Of a DNA stretch of 44,089 nucleotides, positions 15,556 to 25,457 are shown piece by piece; positions within the stretch are counted from its first letter, which is position 1, and each line of letters starts with the position of its first letter. A program made the translations under genes and the position numbers. The stretch lies in NCBI RefSeq assembly GCF_000429505.1, contig NZ_AUBZ01000013.1:67545-111633 (forward strand). Reading direction: 5' to 3'. The notes under the pieces are model-generated. The model was not told where the DNA came from. It ran no database searches and saw only the letters and a list, made by a program, of their open reading frames with translations. The DNA comes from Aliagarivorans taiwanensis DSM 22990 (GTDB lineage: Bacteria; Pseudomonadota; Gammaproteobacteria; Enterobacterales; Celerinatantimonadaceae).

Positions 15556-17055
15556 TGGCTGGCCTCCAACAGGGTCTCTACTTCTAGCGCGCGATGTAGG
15601 TGCTGAGCGGCTGTGTCGCTAAGTTCGGTAAGCACGCCGCCGAATACCACCATCAGGGGCAGGCTTATCACCAGCAGTAAGATGGCAGTGATTTGCAGTG
15701 GGTGGATGGTGCTCGCTTCTGGATGATCTCCACTGGTGTTCCAAAACAGCGTGGTGCCGGCGCGCGACAGGCCAATCAATGCCGCCAAACCACCAATGAG
15801 GATGGCCGACCACGCCCACAGCTGCAGCTCGGGCTGTTGAATGGATTGTAAGATTAGCGCCTTGCCCACAAAGCCCGACAGTGGCGGCATGCCAATCAAG
15901 GCAATCGCCAGTAGCGCAAACAAACTGCCGAGTAGTCCAGCGCGAGGCATCGGTTTAGCGCTCACCAAGCGGTCTTCTGCTTTGCCGCGCAGCGAGACAA
16001 ACACCCCTGCCAGCAAGAACATCGCTGCGCAGCTTAGGGTGCTGTGGATCAGGTAGTAGACGCCGGCGCGAGTGGCATCGAGCTGATGAACGTAGATGGT
16101 GATCAGCAAGGTGCCCACAGAGACGATGACCAGGTTACTGATTAGCGTACGTAGGCTTTGGCTGGCCAAGGCGGCAATCACGCCCAACGCAATGGTGGCG
16201 AGACCTATCGGCCATAGCCACGGCTGGGCTACGTTGGCCAGCTCGCCAGCGTAGTCACCGAAGATTGCGCCATGCACTCGCCAGATACTGTACAAGCCCA
16301 CCTTGGTCATAATCGCAAACAGGGCCGCAACGGGGGCGGTGGCACTGGCGTAGGTCTTCGGCAGCCAGAAGTGCACCGGCACCATCGCGGCTTTCAGGCC
16401 GAACACCGCTAACAGCAGCAGCGCACCTGCTTTCGCGATAAGCTGCTGTTCAGCATCGAGCAAGGCTACCCGCTGGGCCATATCGGCCATGTTGAGTGTG
16501 CCAGTCGCGCCATACAAGGTGCCCAAGGCGAACAGGAACAGCGCCGAGCCAATCAGATTCAGGAACACATAGTGGACGTTGGCCTGGATCTTCGCCTTGC
16601 CGCCGCCGTGAACCATTAAGGAGTAGGAGGCAATCAGCAGGATCTCGAAGAACACGAACAGGTTGAAGATATCGCCGGTCAGAAAGGCACCGTTGATCCC
16701 CATGATCTGAAACATAAACAGCGGGTGGAAGAACGGCCCGCGTTGGTCGTCGCCGGCGCAGGCGTAAAGGTGGACACAAAAGCCCAGCAGGCAGCTTAGG
16801 CATACCAATAGCGCTGACAAGCCATCGCCGTACAGCACGATGCCGAAGGGGGCTTTCCAGTCGCCCAGTGCGGTAGGCGATGATGCCGTCTTGCACCGCA
16901 ATCAGCAGATATACGCAGGCTATTAAGCTTGCCAGGTTACCGAGGTTGGCGGTAACGCGCTGATAGCGCACGTTGTGGCGTAGCTGCGGCAATAGCAGCA
17001 ACAGCCCGGTCAGCATCGGTAGCAGGATCGGAAGGGTGATTAAATGCTTGATCAT
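15549..17055 (-). pseudogene. phaD: Mrp/Pha antiporter subunit D, split by a one-base frameshift
   Basis: This is a NuoN/NuoM-like proton-channel subunit, 501 residues when repaired. The first 64 or so codons run from ATG 17055 (MIKHLITLPILLPML) to YRTG. The frame then shifts, and the remainder (GDWKAPFGIVLYGDGLSALL onward) continues in another frame to the stop at 15549. Removing one base from the CCC at 16864-16866 (GGG on the coding strand) restores one frame exactly. The rest looks intact, with about 14 membrane segments, KAAMVPVHFWLPKTYA and the conserved lysines. ATG 17055 has a good AAGGA site and overlaps the phaC stop codon. As given, the subunit would be lost and the Mrp complex should fail; a sequencing error is a real alternative. 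Confidence 0.85.
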
Positions 17056-17399
17056 CGTGGTTCCTTCCACTCCAAGTTAGGTTCTTTGCCATCGACGTGG
17101 TCGTTGCCCGAATCAGAGCGCCCACGCATCGCCAGAATTACCGCAAAGGCGGTCATGGCAAAGCCGATAACGATGGCGGTTAGCACCAGCGCTTGGGGCA
17201 GTGGATCGGCGTAGTCGTTGCTCGCGCCAAGCACATCGGGCGCGCCAATCTTCAGGCCGCCACTGGCAAATAAGAACAGGTTTACCGCATAGGAGAGTAG
17301 GGTGAGTCCGATCACCAGAGTAAAGGTGTGGCCGCGCAGCATCAAAAAGATGCCACAGGCACTCATAAAACCGACGCAGGCGGCGAATACAGCTTCCAT
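17052..17399 (-). CDS. phaC: Mrp/Pha antiporter subunit C
   Basis: This 115-residue NuoK-like membrane subunit has three hydrophobic helices and the MnhC/PhaC pattern GHTFTLVIGLTLLSYAVNLF near residues 24-43, then DPLPQALVLTAIVIGFAMTAF near 65-85. Its start overlaps the phaAB stop by one base and its end overlaps phaD by four bases (ATGA). This phaC is an antiporter subunit, not the PHA synthase of the same symbol. Confidence 0.94.
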   Translation of the reverse strand: MEAVFAACVGFMSACGIFLMLRGHTFTLVIGLTLLSYAVNLFLFASGGLKIGAPDVLGASNDYADPLPQALVLTAIVIGFAMTAFAVILAMRGRSDSGNDHVDGKEPNLEWKEPR

Positions 17400-20194
17400 T
17401 ATTGGTCTCCATCGGTAAGGCGTTCGGCGGTGGTGAGCTTGCCGAGATTCGCCAAAATAAGCAGGGTGGCACCGATTACGGTGAGGTAAACCCCAAGGTC
17501 AAAGGCGATGGCACTGGCCAGCTCAAACTTGCCCACCCACGGCCAGTAGAAGTAATCAAACCACGACGTGAGAAACGGCCGATCAAACAGCCAGCTGCCC
17601 AAGCCGGTGAGCAGCGCAATTGCTAAACCCGAGGCGACTAGATACAGGTAGGTCAGCTTGAGGCGTTGCCCCATCCATTCCACGCCATTGGCCAGATACT
17701 GCAGAATCAGCGCAATCGAGGTAACCAGGCCGGCGATAAAGCCGCCGCCGGGTAGGTTGTGACCACGGATAAAGATATAGGCCGAAATCAGCAGCGACAG
17801 CGGCAACAGGCTCTGTGATACCACCGCCAGCAGCATCGGATAGCGCTCCTTGGCCCAGAGGCGGCCTGCGCCATCGCGGTTGCGCGCCGACAGGCGCATA
17901 CCGGCAATCAGCTTGAAGATACCCAGCGCGGCAATCCCCAATACGGTGATCTCCCCTAAGGTATCGAAGCCGCGGAAGTCCACCAGAATCACGTTCACCA
18001 CGTTGGTACCACCGCCGCCGCTCTTGGCATTCTCGATAAAGAAGTGGGAGATGCTATCGGTGGGGCGAGTAATCAGCGCATAGCAGATGCCGCCAATCAC
18101 ACAGCCAAGTAGCGAGGCGATGCCAAAATCGCGCACAAAGATAATCGGCCGGGTGCGGGTGGCGGGCGTTTCCTGCGGCAGGAAGTACAGCGCCAACAGC
18201 AGCAGTATCACCGTCACAATCTCCACCGAGAGCTGGGTAAGCGCCAGATCCGGTGCAGAGAAGTAGGCAAAGCTAATCGAGACCACCAAGCCCACCAAGG
18301 AGAGCATCAGCAGGGCGATCAGACGATAGTGGCTCCAGATCACCGTGGCCAGCGAACCTGCCAGCATCAGCACGGCACCGACAATGACCGCGCCATTGAG
18401 CTCACGTACGCCTTGGCTGCCAGTGGCATCGGCCAGCTTCAACAAGGGCGCACCAAACAGCACCAGGGCGAAGATGACCAACAAGAAGGCATAGCGCTGG
18501 AAGGAGCCGTTCTCCAAGCGTTGGTTAAGCGCACGTGCCTTCTCGGTTAAGCTCAAAATGGTGGTTTCGAAGTACTCTTTGGCATCCACTTCTTCGAACT
18601 GGCTTTGGAAGCGGAACAGCAAAGCGCGGTTGGCGTACACCACCAAGCCGCCGGCAATCGCTACCGCACTCATTAATAGTGGCACGTTAAAGCCATGCCA
18701 GATGGCCAAGCTAAAGTAAGGCAGTGGCTGCGCCAGCACCGCTAATGATGCGGCATCAAGGATGGGACCGACGGTGTAGCCGGGAACGATACCCACCAGC
18801 AGACACAGCGCCACCAGTACTTCCACTGGCACACGCATATAACGCGGCGGCTCGTGCGGTGTGCGACTCAGCCCTTTGGGCTCGCCGTTAAAGAACACAT
18901 CGTGAATAAAGCGCGCCGAGTAGGCCACCGATAGCGCGCCGGCAATGGTCGCCAGTACCGGAATCAACCACGACAGCGAACCGAGGATGCTCTGCTCGAG
19001 GGTTTCGGCAAAGAACATCTCCTTGGATAAGAAGCCATTCAGTAGCGGCACGCCCGCCATCGACAGGGCTGCCACAATCGCCAAGGTGGCAGTGATCGGC
19101 ATGTAGCGATAGAGGCCGTTGAGCTTACGCATATCCCGCGAGCCCGACTCGTGGTCGATAATCCCGGCGGCCATAAACAACGAGGCCTTAAAGATGGCGT
19201 GGTTCATGATGTGGAACACCGCCGCAATCGCCGCCAATCGAGTGTTGAGCCCGAGCAGCAAGGTAATCAGGCCTAAGTGGGAGATGGTCGAGTAGGCCAA
19301 CAAGCCCTTTAGGTCGTGCTTGAACAGCGCCATATAGGCGCCCAGCAGCAGAGTGAACAGGCCAGTAAGTGATACGGTGATAAACCACAGCTCGGTGCCC
19401 GCAAACAGCGGATAAAAGCGTGCCAGCAAGAAGATGCCTGCTTTAACCATGGTGGCGGAGTGCAGATAGGCACTAACCGGGGTAGGTGCCGCCATGGCAT
19501 GGGGCAGCCAGAAATGGAAAGGAAACTGGGCCGACTTGGTAAATGCGCCAAGCAGGAACAGACCGAGTATCCACGGGTACATCTGGTGCTGCTTAATCAC
19601 ATCGGCTTGAGCGAGCAGCTCATCGAACTGATAGCTGCCGCCAATTTGGCCCAGCAGCACGATCCCGGCCAATAGCGCCAAGCCGCCTGCGCCGGTGACG
19701 GTAAGCGCCATCCGAGCACCGCGTCGGGCATCGCTGCGGTGGGTCCAGAAGGCGATCAGCAAGAATGAGCTGATACTGGTTAGCTCCCAGAAAAACCATA
19801 GCTGTAACAGATTGTTAGACATCACGATGCCGAGCATGGCGCTCATAAACATCATCAGGAAACAATAGAAGCGGCTAAAGCTGTCGTTGGCTGAGAGGTA
19901 ATAGCGGGCATACAAAATCACCAGCAATCCGATACCCAAGATCAGCATGGCGAACAGCGACGATAAGCCATCGAGGCGGAAGGAGAGCGATAGCTGCAGA
20001 GCAGGGATCCAATCATAGCTTTGGCTAAAGCTGTTGCCCTCTAACACCAACGGCAGGTCCAGCACCACCAGGATTAATGCCAACGCCGGAAGAACGGCGG
20101 TGGCCATGGCACTATGGCTGCGACTCAAGGATCGGGTCAATAGGGGGACAAAGATTCCTGCGAGCACCAGAAAAGGTACCCAAAAGTAGTACAT
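17399..20194 (-). CDS. phaAB: Mrp/Pha antiporter fused subunit A-B
   Basis: This roughly 931-residue fused subunit has an N-terminal NuoL-like proton channel ([21 protein letters not shown] near 107, [24 protein letters not shown] near 225, [14 protein letters not shown] near 330) and the MrpA C-terminal extension. A MnhB-like domain follows ([23 protein letters not shown] near 800), encoded separately as subunit B in group 1 Mrp systems. The fusion places the operon in the group 2 (Pha) layout AB-C-D-E-F-G. The frame is open to an ATG at 20209, but ATG 20194 has a GGAG nine bases upstream, whereas the earlier one has none. A divergent YfeK-like gene begins 135 bases away, so the operon promoter should lie in 20195-20328. 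Confidence 0.93.
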   Translation of the reverse strand: MYYFWVPFLVLAGIFVPLLTRSLSRSHSAMATAVLPALALILVVLDLPLVLEGNSFSQSYDWIPALQLSLSFRLDGLSSLFAMLILGIGLLVILYARYYLSANDSFSRFYCFLMMFMSAMLGIVMSNNLLQLWFFWELTSISSFLLIAFWTHRSDARRGARMALTVTGAGGLALLAGIVLLGQIGGSYQFDELLAQADVIKQHQMYPWILGLFLLGAFTKSAQFPFHFWLPHAMAAPTPVSAYLHSATMVKAGIFLLARFYPLFAGTELWFITVSLTGLFTLLLGAYMALFKHDLKGLLAYSTISHLGLITLLLGLNTRLAAIAAVFHIMNHAIFKASLFMAAGIIDHESGSRDMRKLNGLYRYMPITATLAIVAALSMAGVPLLNGFLSKEMFFAETLEQSILGSLSWLIPVLATIAGALSVAYSARFIHDVFFNGEPKGLSRTPHEPPRYMRVPVEVLVALCLLVGIVPGYTVGPILDAASLAVLAQPLPYFSLAIWHGFNVPLLMSAVAIAGGLVVYANRALLFRFQSQFEEVDAKEYFETTILSLTEKARALNQRLENGSFQRYAFLLVIFALVLFGAPLLKLADATGSQGVRELNGAVIVGAVLMLAGSLATVIWSHYRLIALLMLSLVGLVVSISFAYFSAPDLALTQLSVEIVTVILLLLALYFLPQETPATRTRPIIFVRDFGIASLLGCVIGGICYALITRPTDSISHFFIENAKSGGGGTNVVNVILVDFRGFDTLGEITVLGIAALGIFKLIAGMRLSARNRDGAGRLWAKERYPMLLAVVSQSLLPLSLLISAYIFIRGHNLPGGGFIAGLVTSIALILQYLANGVEWMGQRLKLTYLYLVASGLAIALLTGLGSWLFDRPFLTSWFDYFYWPWVGKFELASAIAFDLGVYLTVIGATLLILANLGKLTTAERLTDGDQ

Positions 20195-20328
20195 CGTGGC
20201 CAGCTCCATTAGCTAATATACTGTCAATTAAGGAAAATCATAGCTAATAACGTATGCTCCACACAAGCGACACGTTACGTTAACGTCTTGTAAACGATAC
20301 CAGTTTGAGCATTACTTTCGGAAGATTT

Positions 20329-20772
20329 ATGGAACGACGACAATTCGCAGACGTTTTTGTTGTTTTTTGCAGTTTTTGCCTGATATGCGTATCAGTCCTT
20401 GTTCGCGCTGAATCCTCGGTCGACGAGGCTGCTTACCGCTGGCAGCAAGAGCTGAGCAAGATAGAGTTTTTACTTGCGGCGGTGGAGCAAAATCCCCATG
20501 GCTTTATTCGCAACGGCACGCAATATGACGGAGCAGAGGCTGCGGCCCATTTGCGTATGAAACTTAAGCGCGCGCAAAACTGGTGGTTTGCGCCGCCCAA
20601 AGAGCAATGGAGCGTAGAGCTGTTCATCGACAAAGTGGCTAGCGGCTCCAGCATCAGCGGCAAGCCTTATTTAGTGAAAAACGCCCAAGGCCAGGTCCAT
20701 CCTTCGAACGAGTGGCTAAGACAGCGCTTAGCCGAGTACGAGCAATGCGCTGACAGCCTTGCTCGTGAGTGA
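20329..20772 (+). CDS. Exported DUF5329 protein, YfeK-like
   Basis: The product has 147 residues. The N-terminus has an ERR charge cluster and then a hydrophobic stretch ending VLVRAES, a plausible signal peptide, so it is likely periplasmic. The mature part matches the DUF5329/YfeK pattern: EFLLAAVEQNPHGFIRNGTQYDG, AAAHLRMKLKRAQ, then FIDKVASGSSISGKPYLVK and a C-terminal WLRQRL. No biochemical role is known to me. The frame is open to a TTG at 20305, but ATG 20329 has a CGGAAGA site at good spacing. It is divergent from the Pha operon and convergent with the GltS-family gene. Confidence 0.8.
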   Translation: MERRQFADVFVVFCSFCLICVSVLVRAESSVDEAAYRWQQELSKIEFLLAAVEQNPHGFIRNGTQYDGAEAAAHLRMKLKRAQNWWFAPPKEQWSVELFIDKVASGSSISGKPYLVKNAQGQVHPSNEWLRQRLAEYEQCADSLARE

Positions 20773-20793
20773 TGGCGGAAAAGAGGTGAGAGA

Positions 20794-22116
20794 TTAGCCC
20801 TGTTTGGGCAGGACAAAACGCCAGATGCCCAGCACGGCGGTGATATAGCTTGCAGCGACCGCAAAGGCCAGCCAGTGATAGCCCGACACCATTGCCAGTG
20901 GCATCAGCGAGATCACGAAGATATCGGTGATTGAGCCGGGTACGTAGGCAATGGCGTAGTCATCCAGCACCTTGCTGCGCATTTTCGGGTCGACGATACG
21001 CAGTAATGCAATCCCCATCGCGACCGTACCAGTGAGCCAGCCCCAGCTAAAGATGCCTTTCTCGAACCAACCTTTGCCCAAGATCTTCGGGGCAACCCAC
21101 AGGATCAGGAACAGGGTAAAGCTGATACCACCAAGCATCAGCACCACCATCGGCAGCAGGTAGTTTGCCAGTACCATCACCTGAATCGAGGAGATACCAA
21201 ATACGATCAGGTAGTCGGTGCTGCAGCCACTGGCGTGATTAAACACCTTGTCGCACAGGTAGTTAGCACTGCCGGTGAGCTGAGCAACGCGGCGAACTAA
21301 CATCCCTCCGATAAAGCCGGTCACGAAGGTGGGGATCTGCACCTTTGGATGAAACGATGATAAGTACTCGCCAGAGAGATAGGCAAACCCAGTCACCGCC
21401 GCCACCATTGCGAGGTGCACTGCAAAGCTGTCAACCGACAATGATGACATGGTTTCGGTCATCACTGCCTGTTGTTTTTCAGGCTCAATCAGGCCGCGGC
21501 GCTGGTAGCGGTCCATCTGCTCGAAGCTGGCGAAGTTGTCGATAAGCCCCAGCTTTAACGCTAATTGCAGTAGCAACATGCCCAGAATAATCGCGATAAA
21601 GATGCCGGCGGTGGCAAAGCTCAGGCATAGAGTCAGAGCATCTTCCCAGCCCAGATCGCCAAAGATCTCACCAACTACCACCGAGGTGCCGTGTCCACCC
21701 ATAAAGCCGGACGACATGACCAGGCCAAAGCCCGAATTCAGCTCAGGCCAGATAAAGGTTGCCAAGAACAAACCGAACAGCGCGGCAAACATCCATTGGG
21801 AAACGGTGGCAATCTGATTGAAGGCCCACAAACTGCCAGCACGGTTTGCAACTTGGCTGGGAGAGGGGATATCAGTCGCCAGACCCAATGAGCAGAACAG
21901 TACCGTGGTTAGCAGGCCCGCGTTGCTGCCAAAGCTGCCACTCCAGGGCAGGATGTCCAGACTGGAAGGCCCTAAAGCCAGGCCGATGATCCCGGCAATC
22001 ACGGCAGAAGGCAGATAGAAGCGCTGCAGTAAGCGGCTATGAACTCGTATAACTTTCCCTAGTAACAACAAGCATCCCGCAATGGCAAAGTCATTTAACA
22101 TTAGCCAATTGGTCAT
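20794..22116 (-). CDS. GltS-family sodium:glutamate (or related dicarboxylate) symporter
   Basis: This 440-residue inner-membrane protein has about eleven hydrophobic segments and GltS family motifs: RFYLPSAVIAGIIGLALGP near residue 32, SSGFMGGHGTSVVVGEIFGDLGW near 137 and a paired C-terminal repeat around GWLTGTVAMGIALLRIVDP. GltS proteins import glutamate with Na+. Sequence divergence in the second half leaves the exact substrate open. The frame is open 34 codons further, but those residues are not membrane-protein-like. ATG 22116 begins MTNWLMLNDF in family style with a weak AAGAG site. Confidence 0.82.
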   Translation of the reverse strand: MTNWLMLNDFAIAGCLLLLGKVIRVHSRLLQRFYLPSAVIAGIIGLALGPSSLDILPWSGSFGSNAGLLTTVLFCSLGLATDIPSPSQVANRAGSLWAFNQIATVSQWMFAALFGLFLATFIWPELNSGFGLVMSSGFMGGHGTSVVVGEIFGDLGWEDALTLCLSFATAGIFIAIILGMLLLQLALKLGLIDNFASFEQMDRYQRRGLIEPEKQQAVMTETMSSLSVDSFAVHLAMVAAVTGFAYLSGEYLSSFHPKVQIPTFVTGFIGGMLVRRVAQLTGSANYLCDKVFNHASGCSTDYLIVFGISSIQVMVLANYLLPMVVLMLGGISFTLFLILWVAPKILGKGWFEKGIFSWGWLTGTVAMGIALLRIVDPKMRSKVLDDYAIAYVPGSITDIFVISLMPLAMVSGYHWLAFAVAASYITAVLGIWRFVLPKQG

Positions 22117-22298
22117 GATAGTTACTCTTGTTTGTATTGGTGCGCGAGGAGTTAGCAGCAGAGTTAGGCAGAAATTACCGATACAAATACCGATAGTCGG
22201 AGCGCTGCTCTGGCGCAAAAAGGCGGCGATACTAGCACAAAGGATTAGGAATCAAAATAGCATCACGTCGAGTATCTAAATGCTCAACAGCATAAAAC

Positions 22299-22321
22299 AA
22301 AAGCGCCACTTAGGCGCTTTT
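22299..22321 (-). terminator. Terminator after the SulA-like gene
   Basis: AAAGCGCC (22300-22307) pairs with GGCGCTTT (22313-22320) around a 5-base loop. In leftward transcripts it is followed by TTTTGTTTTAT. It lies 48 bases after the sulA-like stop codon. Confidence 0.75.
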
Positions 22322-22367
22322 ATCGTTTGAACTCGTTGTATGCTCGCGAAGCGAGTGAATACGTACG

Positions 22368-22826
22368 CTACTGGAAGCTAGGAGCCGCAAATACAAAGCC
22401 GCGACAGTCGCCGTCAGAGGCGGCTTGCTCTAGCTCTTCTGCGTCGTAGCTGGAGCGTTTATCTAGCCACGCGAGTACCGCTGAGTTATTACCGCTTTGG
22501 CAGGCGCTTACAAACACTTTCTCAACATTGGCGGTGTTCACCGCATCTACAACCAGTACCTTGTTTGGGTCGATGCCCCAGCGCTCTAAGCTTTGTTTGC
22601 TTGGCACAAAGTGCGGCGCAATCAGGGTGATCCAACGATGCTGACGGCTTAATACGGCTAAGCGGCAAAGCAACAGTTTCTTTTGTTTGTCGTCAGGTGA
22701 GTAGGGTAAGAACTGGACCTGGCTGCGGGAGAGTTGCCCGCTATGAGATGCTGGAGTAGCAATCTTGAATTCAGACCAGTAAGGGTTCAGTTTTACGGTG
22801 TTCAAGCTATATGCAGTTGCAGCCAT
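22368..22826 (-). CDS. sulA: SulA-like SOS cell-division inhibitor
   Basis: This 152-residue cytoplasmic protein has the SulA core: LLLCRLAVLSRQHRWITLIAP near residue 51, then a RWGIDPNKVLVVD strand, a VEKVFVSACQSGNNSAVLAW helix-strand segment and the C-terminal EELEQAASDGDCRGFVF, the counterpart of the SulA AANEGNAMGF region. SulA blocks FtsZ polymerisation during DNA damage. Two perfect CTGT-N8-ACAG LexA boxes lie about 210-245 bases upstream over a sigma-70-like promoter, which strongly supports the assignment. ATG 22826 has an AGGAGAT site. The 5' leader would be unusually long (about 200 bases). Similarity to enterobacterial SulA is moderate, so the symbol is given with reserve. Confidence 0.75.
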   Translation of the reverse strand: MAATAYSLNTVKLNPYWSEFKIATPASHSGQLSRSQVQFLPYSPDDKQKKLLLCRLAVLSRQHRWITLIAPHFVPSKQSLERWGIDPNKVLVVDAVNTANVEKVFVSACQSGNNSAVLAWLDKRSSYDAEELEQAASDGDCRGFVFAAPSFQ

Positions 22827-23035
22827 GGTTCTATCTCCTTGCCAATCGTTGGCGAATGAAACGGTGCCTACCAGTTGTTACTCGATTAAGTGTTACTCGG
22901 TTAAGTTCTTGCTAGTTGCCAGTGCTGTATGCGACGCGTTGCTGGTTGTTCGCCGCGGTACGGTTTGGTTGCTGAATCTGCCGACGTTGAGATTGGCTGA
23001 TTTCTGAACCTGTACAGTACCTGTATACATAAACA

Positions 23036-23076
23036 CTGTATGGGTAAACAGTATACTGTGTGTTTATACAGGTCAA
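23036..23076 (-). promoter_or_regulatory. SOS promoter with two LexA boxes
   Basis: Two exact CTGT-N8-ACAG boxes lie at 23036-23051 and 23056-23071, four bases apart. On the minus strand TTGACC (23071-23076) and TATACT (23050-23055) could be -35 and -10 elements, with a short spacer of 15. Box 2 fills the spacer and box 1 covers the start region. They should repress leftward transcription toward the sulA-like gene. Confidence 0.75.
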
Positions 23077-23198
23077 GACTAAAATAGGATTTTTTTTGAA
23101 CAATTTCCGTTCTAGCATTAACCAATAAGGCAGTGCACAATGTCGTAAAGCCTGAAAAGGTTTTCATAAAACAAAATCATCAGTACTAGGGAAGGGGT

Positions 23199-24218
23199 AT
23201 GATTACACTCGGCGAATACATCATCGAAAAACAACACCAATATCCAAATGCCACCGGCGAGCTCACTCAGCTACTGGGGGCGATCCGCTTAGCGTCAAAA
23301 GTCGTCAACAGGGAGATCAACAAGGCCGGTTTAGTCGATATTATCGGTACCACTGGGGTGGAAAACGTACAGGGAGAGACCCAGCAAAAACTCGACTTAT
23401 ACGCAAATGAAGTATTTAAACAGGCCTTGGAAGCACGCGGTGAAGTATGCGGTGTGGCCTCCGAAGAAGAAGACTGTTTTGTTAGCTTCGACAGCCAGCG
23501 CGCGATCAACAGTAAATATGTGGTGCTGATGGACCCGCTTGATGGCTCATCCAACATCGACGTGAATGTGTCAGTGGGAACGATTTTCTCCATCTATCGC
23601 CGTCTTAGCCCGCCGGGAACGCCAGCCATTGCAGAGGACTTTCTTCAGCCCGGCGTGAAGCAGGTTGCTGCCGGTTACGTGGTGTATGGCTCCTCCACCA
23701 TGTTGGTTTATACCACCGGACATGGCGTGCATGGGTTTACCTGTGACCCTTCACTGGGTGTGTTCTACCTTTCCCACGAGAAGATGAAGATCCCCCAAGA
23801 AGGCAACATCTTGTCGATTAACGAAGGCAACTATCTTAAATTCCCCGATGGTGTAAAAAAGTATCTGAAGTTCTGCCAGGAGATTGACCCGGATACGTCC
23901 CGCCCTTATACCTCGCGCTATATCGGCTCGCTGGTATCGGATTTTCACCGCAACCTGATTAAAGGTGGCATCTACATCTACCCCTCTACCGCTTCGGCCC
24001 CCAAAGGTAAGCTGCGTTTACTCTATGAGTGCAACCCCATGGCATTCTTGATTGAGCAAGCGGGCGGTAAGGCGAGTGATGGCTTCCGTCGAATCTTGGA
24101 AATTCAGCCTAGCGAGCTGCATCAACGGGTGCCGTTCTTCTGCGGTAGTACTTCGATGGTGGATAAGGTTGAAAGCCTGATGGAGCAGTACTCTGCCGAT
24201 CATCGTGACTTTAGCTAG
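23199..24218 (+). CDS. fbp: Fructose-1,6-bisphosphatase class I
   Basis: This 339-residue cytoplasmic enzyme hydrolyses fructose 1,6-bisphosphate to fructose 6-phosphate, the committed gluconeogenic step. Conserved elements are the metal site EEEDCF (near residue 92), [19 protein letters not shown] (near 110-128), the substrate segment [14 protein letters not shown] (near 243) and [17 protein letters not shown] (near 276). Length matches the proteobacterial enzyme. ATG 23199 has a GGAAGGGG site. Its stop codon is one base from the stop codon of the convergent DUF1853 gene, with no terminator between. Confidence 0.97.
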   Translation: MITLGEYIIEKQHQYPNATGELTQLLGAIRLASKVVNREINKAGLVDIIGTTGVENVQGETQQKLDLYANEVFKQALEARGEVCGVASEEEDCFVSFDSQRAINSKYVVLMDPLDGSSNIDVNVSVGTIFSIYRRLSPPGTPAIAEDFLQPGVKQVAAGYVVYGSSTMLVYTTGHGVHGFTCDPSLGVFYLSHEKMKIPQEGNILSINEGNYLKFPDGVKKYLKFCQEIDPDTSRPYTSRYIGSLVSDFHRNLIKGGIYIYPSTASAPKGKLRLLYECNPMAFLIEQAGGKASDGFRRILEIQPSELHQRVPFFCGSTSMVDKVESLMEQYSADHRDFS

Positions 24219-24219
24219 C

Positions 24220-25005
24220 TTAATGGCCCTTGGCGGCTGCTAGCCAGCCGTCGGGGCAGACAAACAGGCGCGCTTGGGTTTGCTTATGCACTAACTGTAT
24301 TGGCCGGCTTAGTGCGTCACCTACCAGCTCTTCAGTATTTTTCTCAACACGCCCCTTAGCTGATAACCAATCTTGCTTGCTTATCGCCTGCCACTGGGTG
24401 GTGTCAAATCGCGCTTGCCAATCGGCGTATTCACACCATTGGTGCTTGCTTGATTGCGCTTGCCATGGCGAGAACAGGTAGCCGCATAGCAGCATTCTTT
24501 GCTTGAACTGGTAGTGCCGATAGGGGGCAATCTCAGCTTGCAGCTGCGGGTGTCGGATCAGCGGCAGTTGCTTGACGAGTAACTTGCTGAGCTTGTTGCT
24601 CAGCCTGTCTTGTTGGTTGGGGCCCAGGTAGTCATCGATACGAGCATTCGGGCAGGTTGCCAAGTAGAACTTCACCGCCAGCTCCCAATGCTCAAGGCAT
24701 TGCTGCTGATGATTAATCACCACAAAATCGATGGCGCCAATCGTACGGCCACCCTCAACGATGGCCCGATTATCGATAAGCAGTTCCCACTCAGGGTGCA
24801 GGGCAATCAGCTGTCGCCAACACGCCTCAAAGTAGAGGCCCAAGCGCTTGATCTGCGGGCGCGACGTATTGTGCAAAGTGGATATATCCAGCTCTTCACG
24901 CCAGCGCTGATAAAACGCGCTGTCGGCCAAGTAGGGGGCTGGATGGGGCAGTAGTCGAGGTGGCTCAAGACACCAACTCAAATCCCGGGTGAAGCAATCA
25001 ACCAT
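24220..25005 (-). CDS. DUF1853 family protein
   Basis: This 261-residue protein of unknown function matches DUF1853, a gammaproteobacterial family. Recognisable are the N-terminal RDLSWCLEPPRLL segment, LGLYFEACWRQLIALHPEW near residue 67, GRTIGAIDFVVINHQQ near 101 and HWELAVKFYLA near 120, followed by a GPNQQDRL block. The alternation of acidic and basic residues around GAIDFV and HWELAVK recalls PD-(D/E)XK nuclease-like folds (a D then an E-x-K), but that is my inference. No membrane segment is seen. It is convergent and nearly overlapping with fbp. Confidence 0.8.
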   Translation of the reverse strand: MVDCFTRDLSWCLEPPRLLPHPAPYLADSAFYQRWREELDISTLHNTSRPQIKRLGLYFEACWRQLIALHPEWELLIDNRAIVEGGRTIGAIDFVVINHQQQCLEHWELAVKFYLATCPNARIDDYLGPNQQDRLSNKLSKLLVKQLPLIRHPQLQAEIAPYRHYQFKQRMLLCGYLFSPWQAQSSKHQWCEYADWQARFDTTQWQAISKQDWLSAKGRVEKNTEELVGDALSRPIQLVHKQTQARLFVCPDGWLAAAKGH

Positions 25006-25138
25006 GTTTCTCTAATGTTAATAAATTTACAAAAACACAAACTTAACAAGCGGTCTTGGTGATTATTTCGCTAATTTTGTAGTTAAGTTACGTACCTTGG
25101 GGTAATATCTTCTGGTCAAACCAGTAGGAGTTACCCTA

Positions 25139-25342
25139 ATGACTAAATCATTTTCTGCTCTTTCGATCGTGTCACGCCGCGTTGGACTGGTATCACTAGG
25201 GATTGTCTCGTTTCCATTCGTTGCAATGGCAGGTCTGCGCAAGCCGTTTTACAGCTTTATCCACCGTCAATGGATTAAGCGTAACGACAAGCCAAGCTGG
25301 CTGCAGCAAGCTGAAAAATCGGTAGAACACATCCTATTCTAA
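25139..25342 (+). CDS. Small protein of unknown function (67 residues)
   Basis: The ORF is short but has a strong AGGAG site eight bases before ATG 25139 and a perfect hairpin terminator just after it, so it is very likely a real single-gene unit. The product has one hydrophobic segment (VGLVSLGIVSFPFVAMAGL, residues 15-33) followed by a basic tail (LRKPFYSFIHRQWIKRNDKP), suggesting a single-pass or membrane-associated peptide. I do not recognise the family. Confidence 0.65.
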   Translation: MTKSFSALSIVSRRVGLVSLGIVSFPFVAMAGLRKPFYSFIHRQWIKRNDKPSWLQQAEKSVEHILF

Positions 25343-25357
25343 GCCCTTTGCGGCACA

Positions 25358-25384
25358 GTGGCCGTTATCCAACGGCCACCTTTG
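25358..25384 (+). terminator. Hairpin terminator after the 67-residue gene
   Basis: GTGGCCGTT (25358-25366) and AACGGCCAC (25371-25379) form a perfect 9-bp stem around ATCC, followed by CTTTGATCTT. The weak T run makes it a modest terminator. Confidence 0.65.
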
Positions 25385-25457
25385 ATCTTAGCCCGTCATA
25401 CTAGCTATTCGACCCCTAAGGGTTACAATACGGCAAAATTTACAGTGAGTTTGCCGT

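Noticed and set aside
22901-23167. 88-codon leftward ORF between the LexA boxes and the sulA-like gene
   Set aside because: Its start lies upstream of the implied promoter, there is no ribosome site, and the composition is not protein-like.
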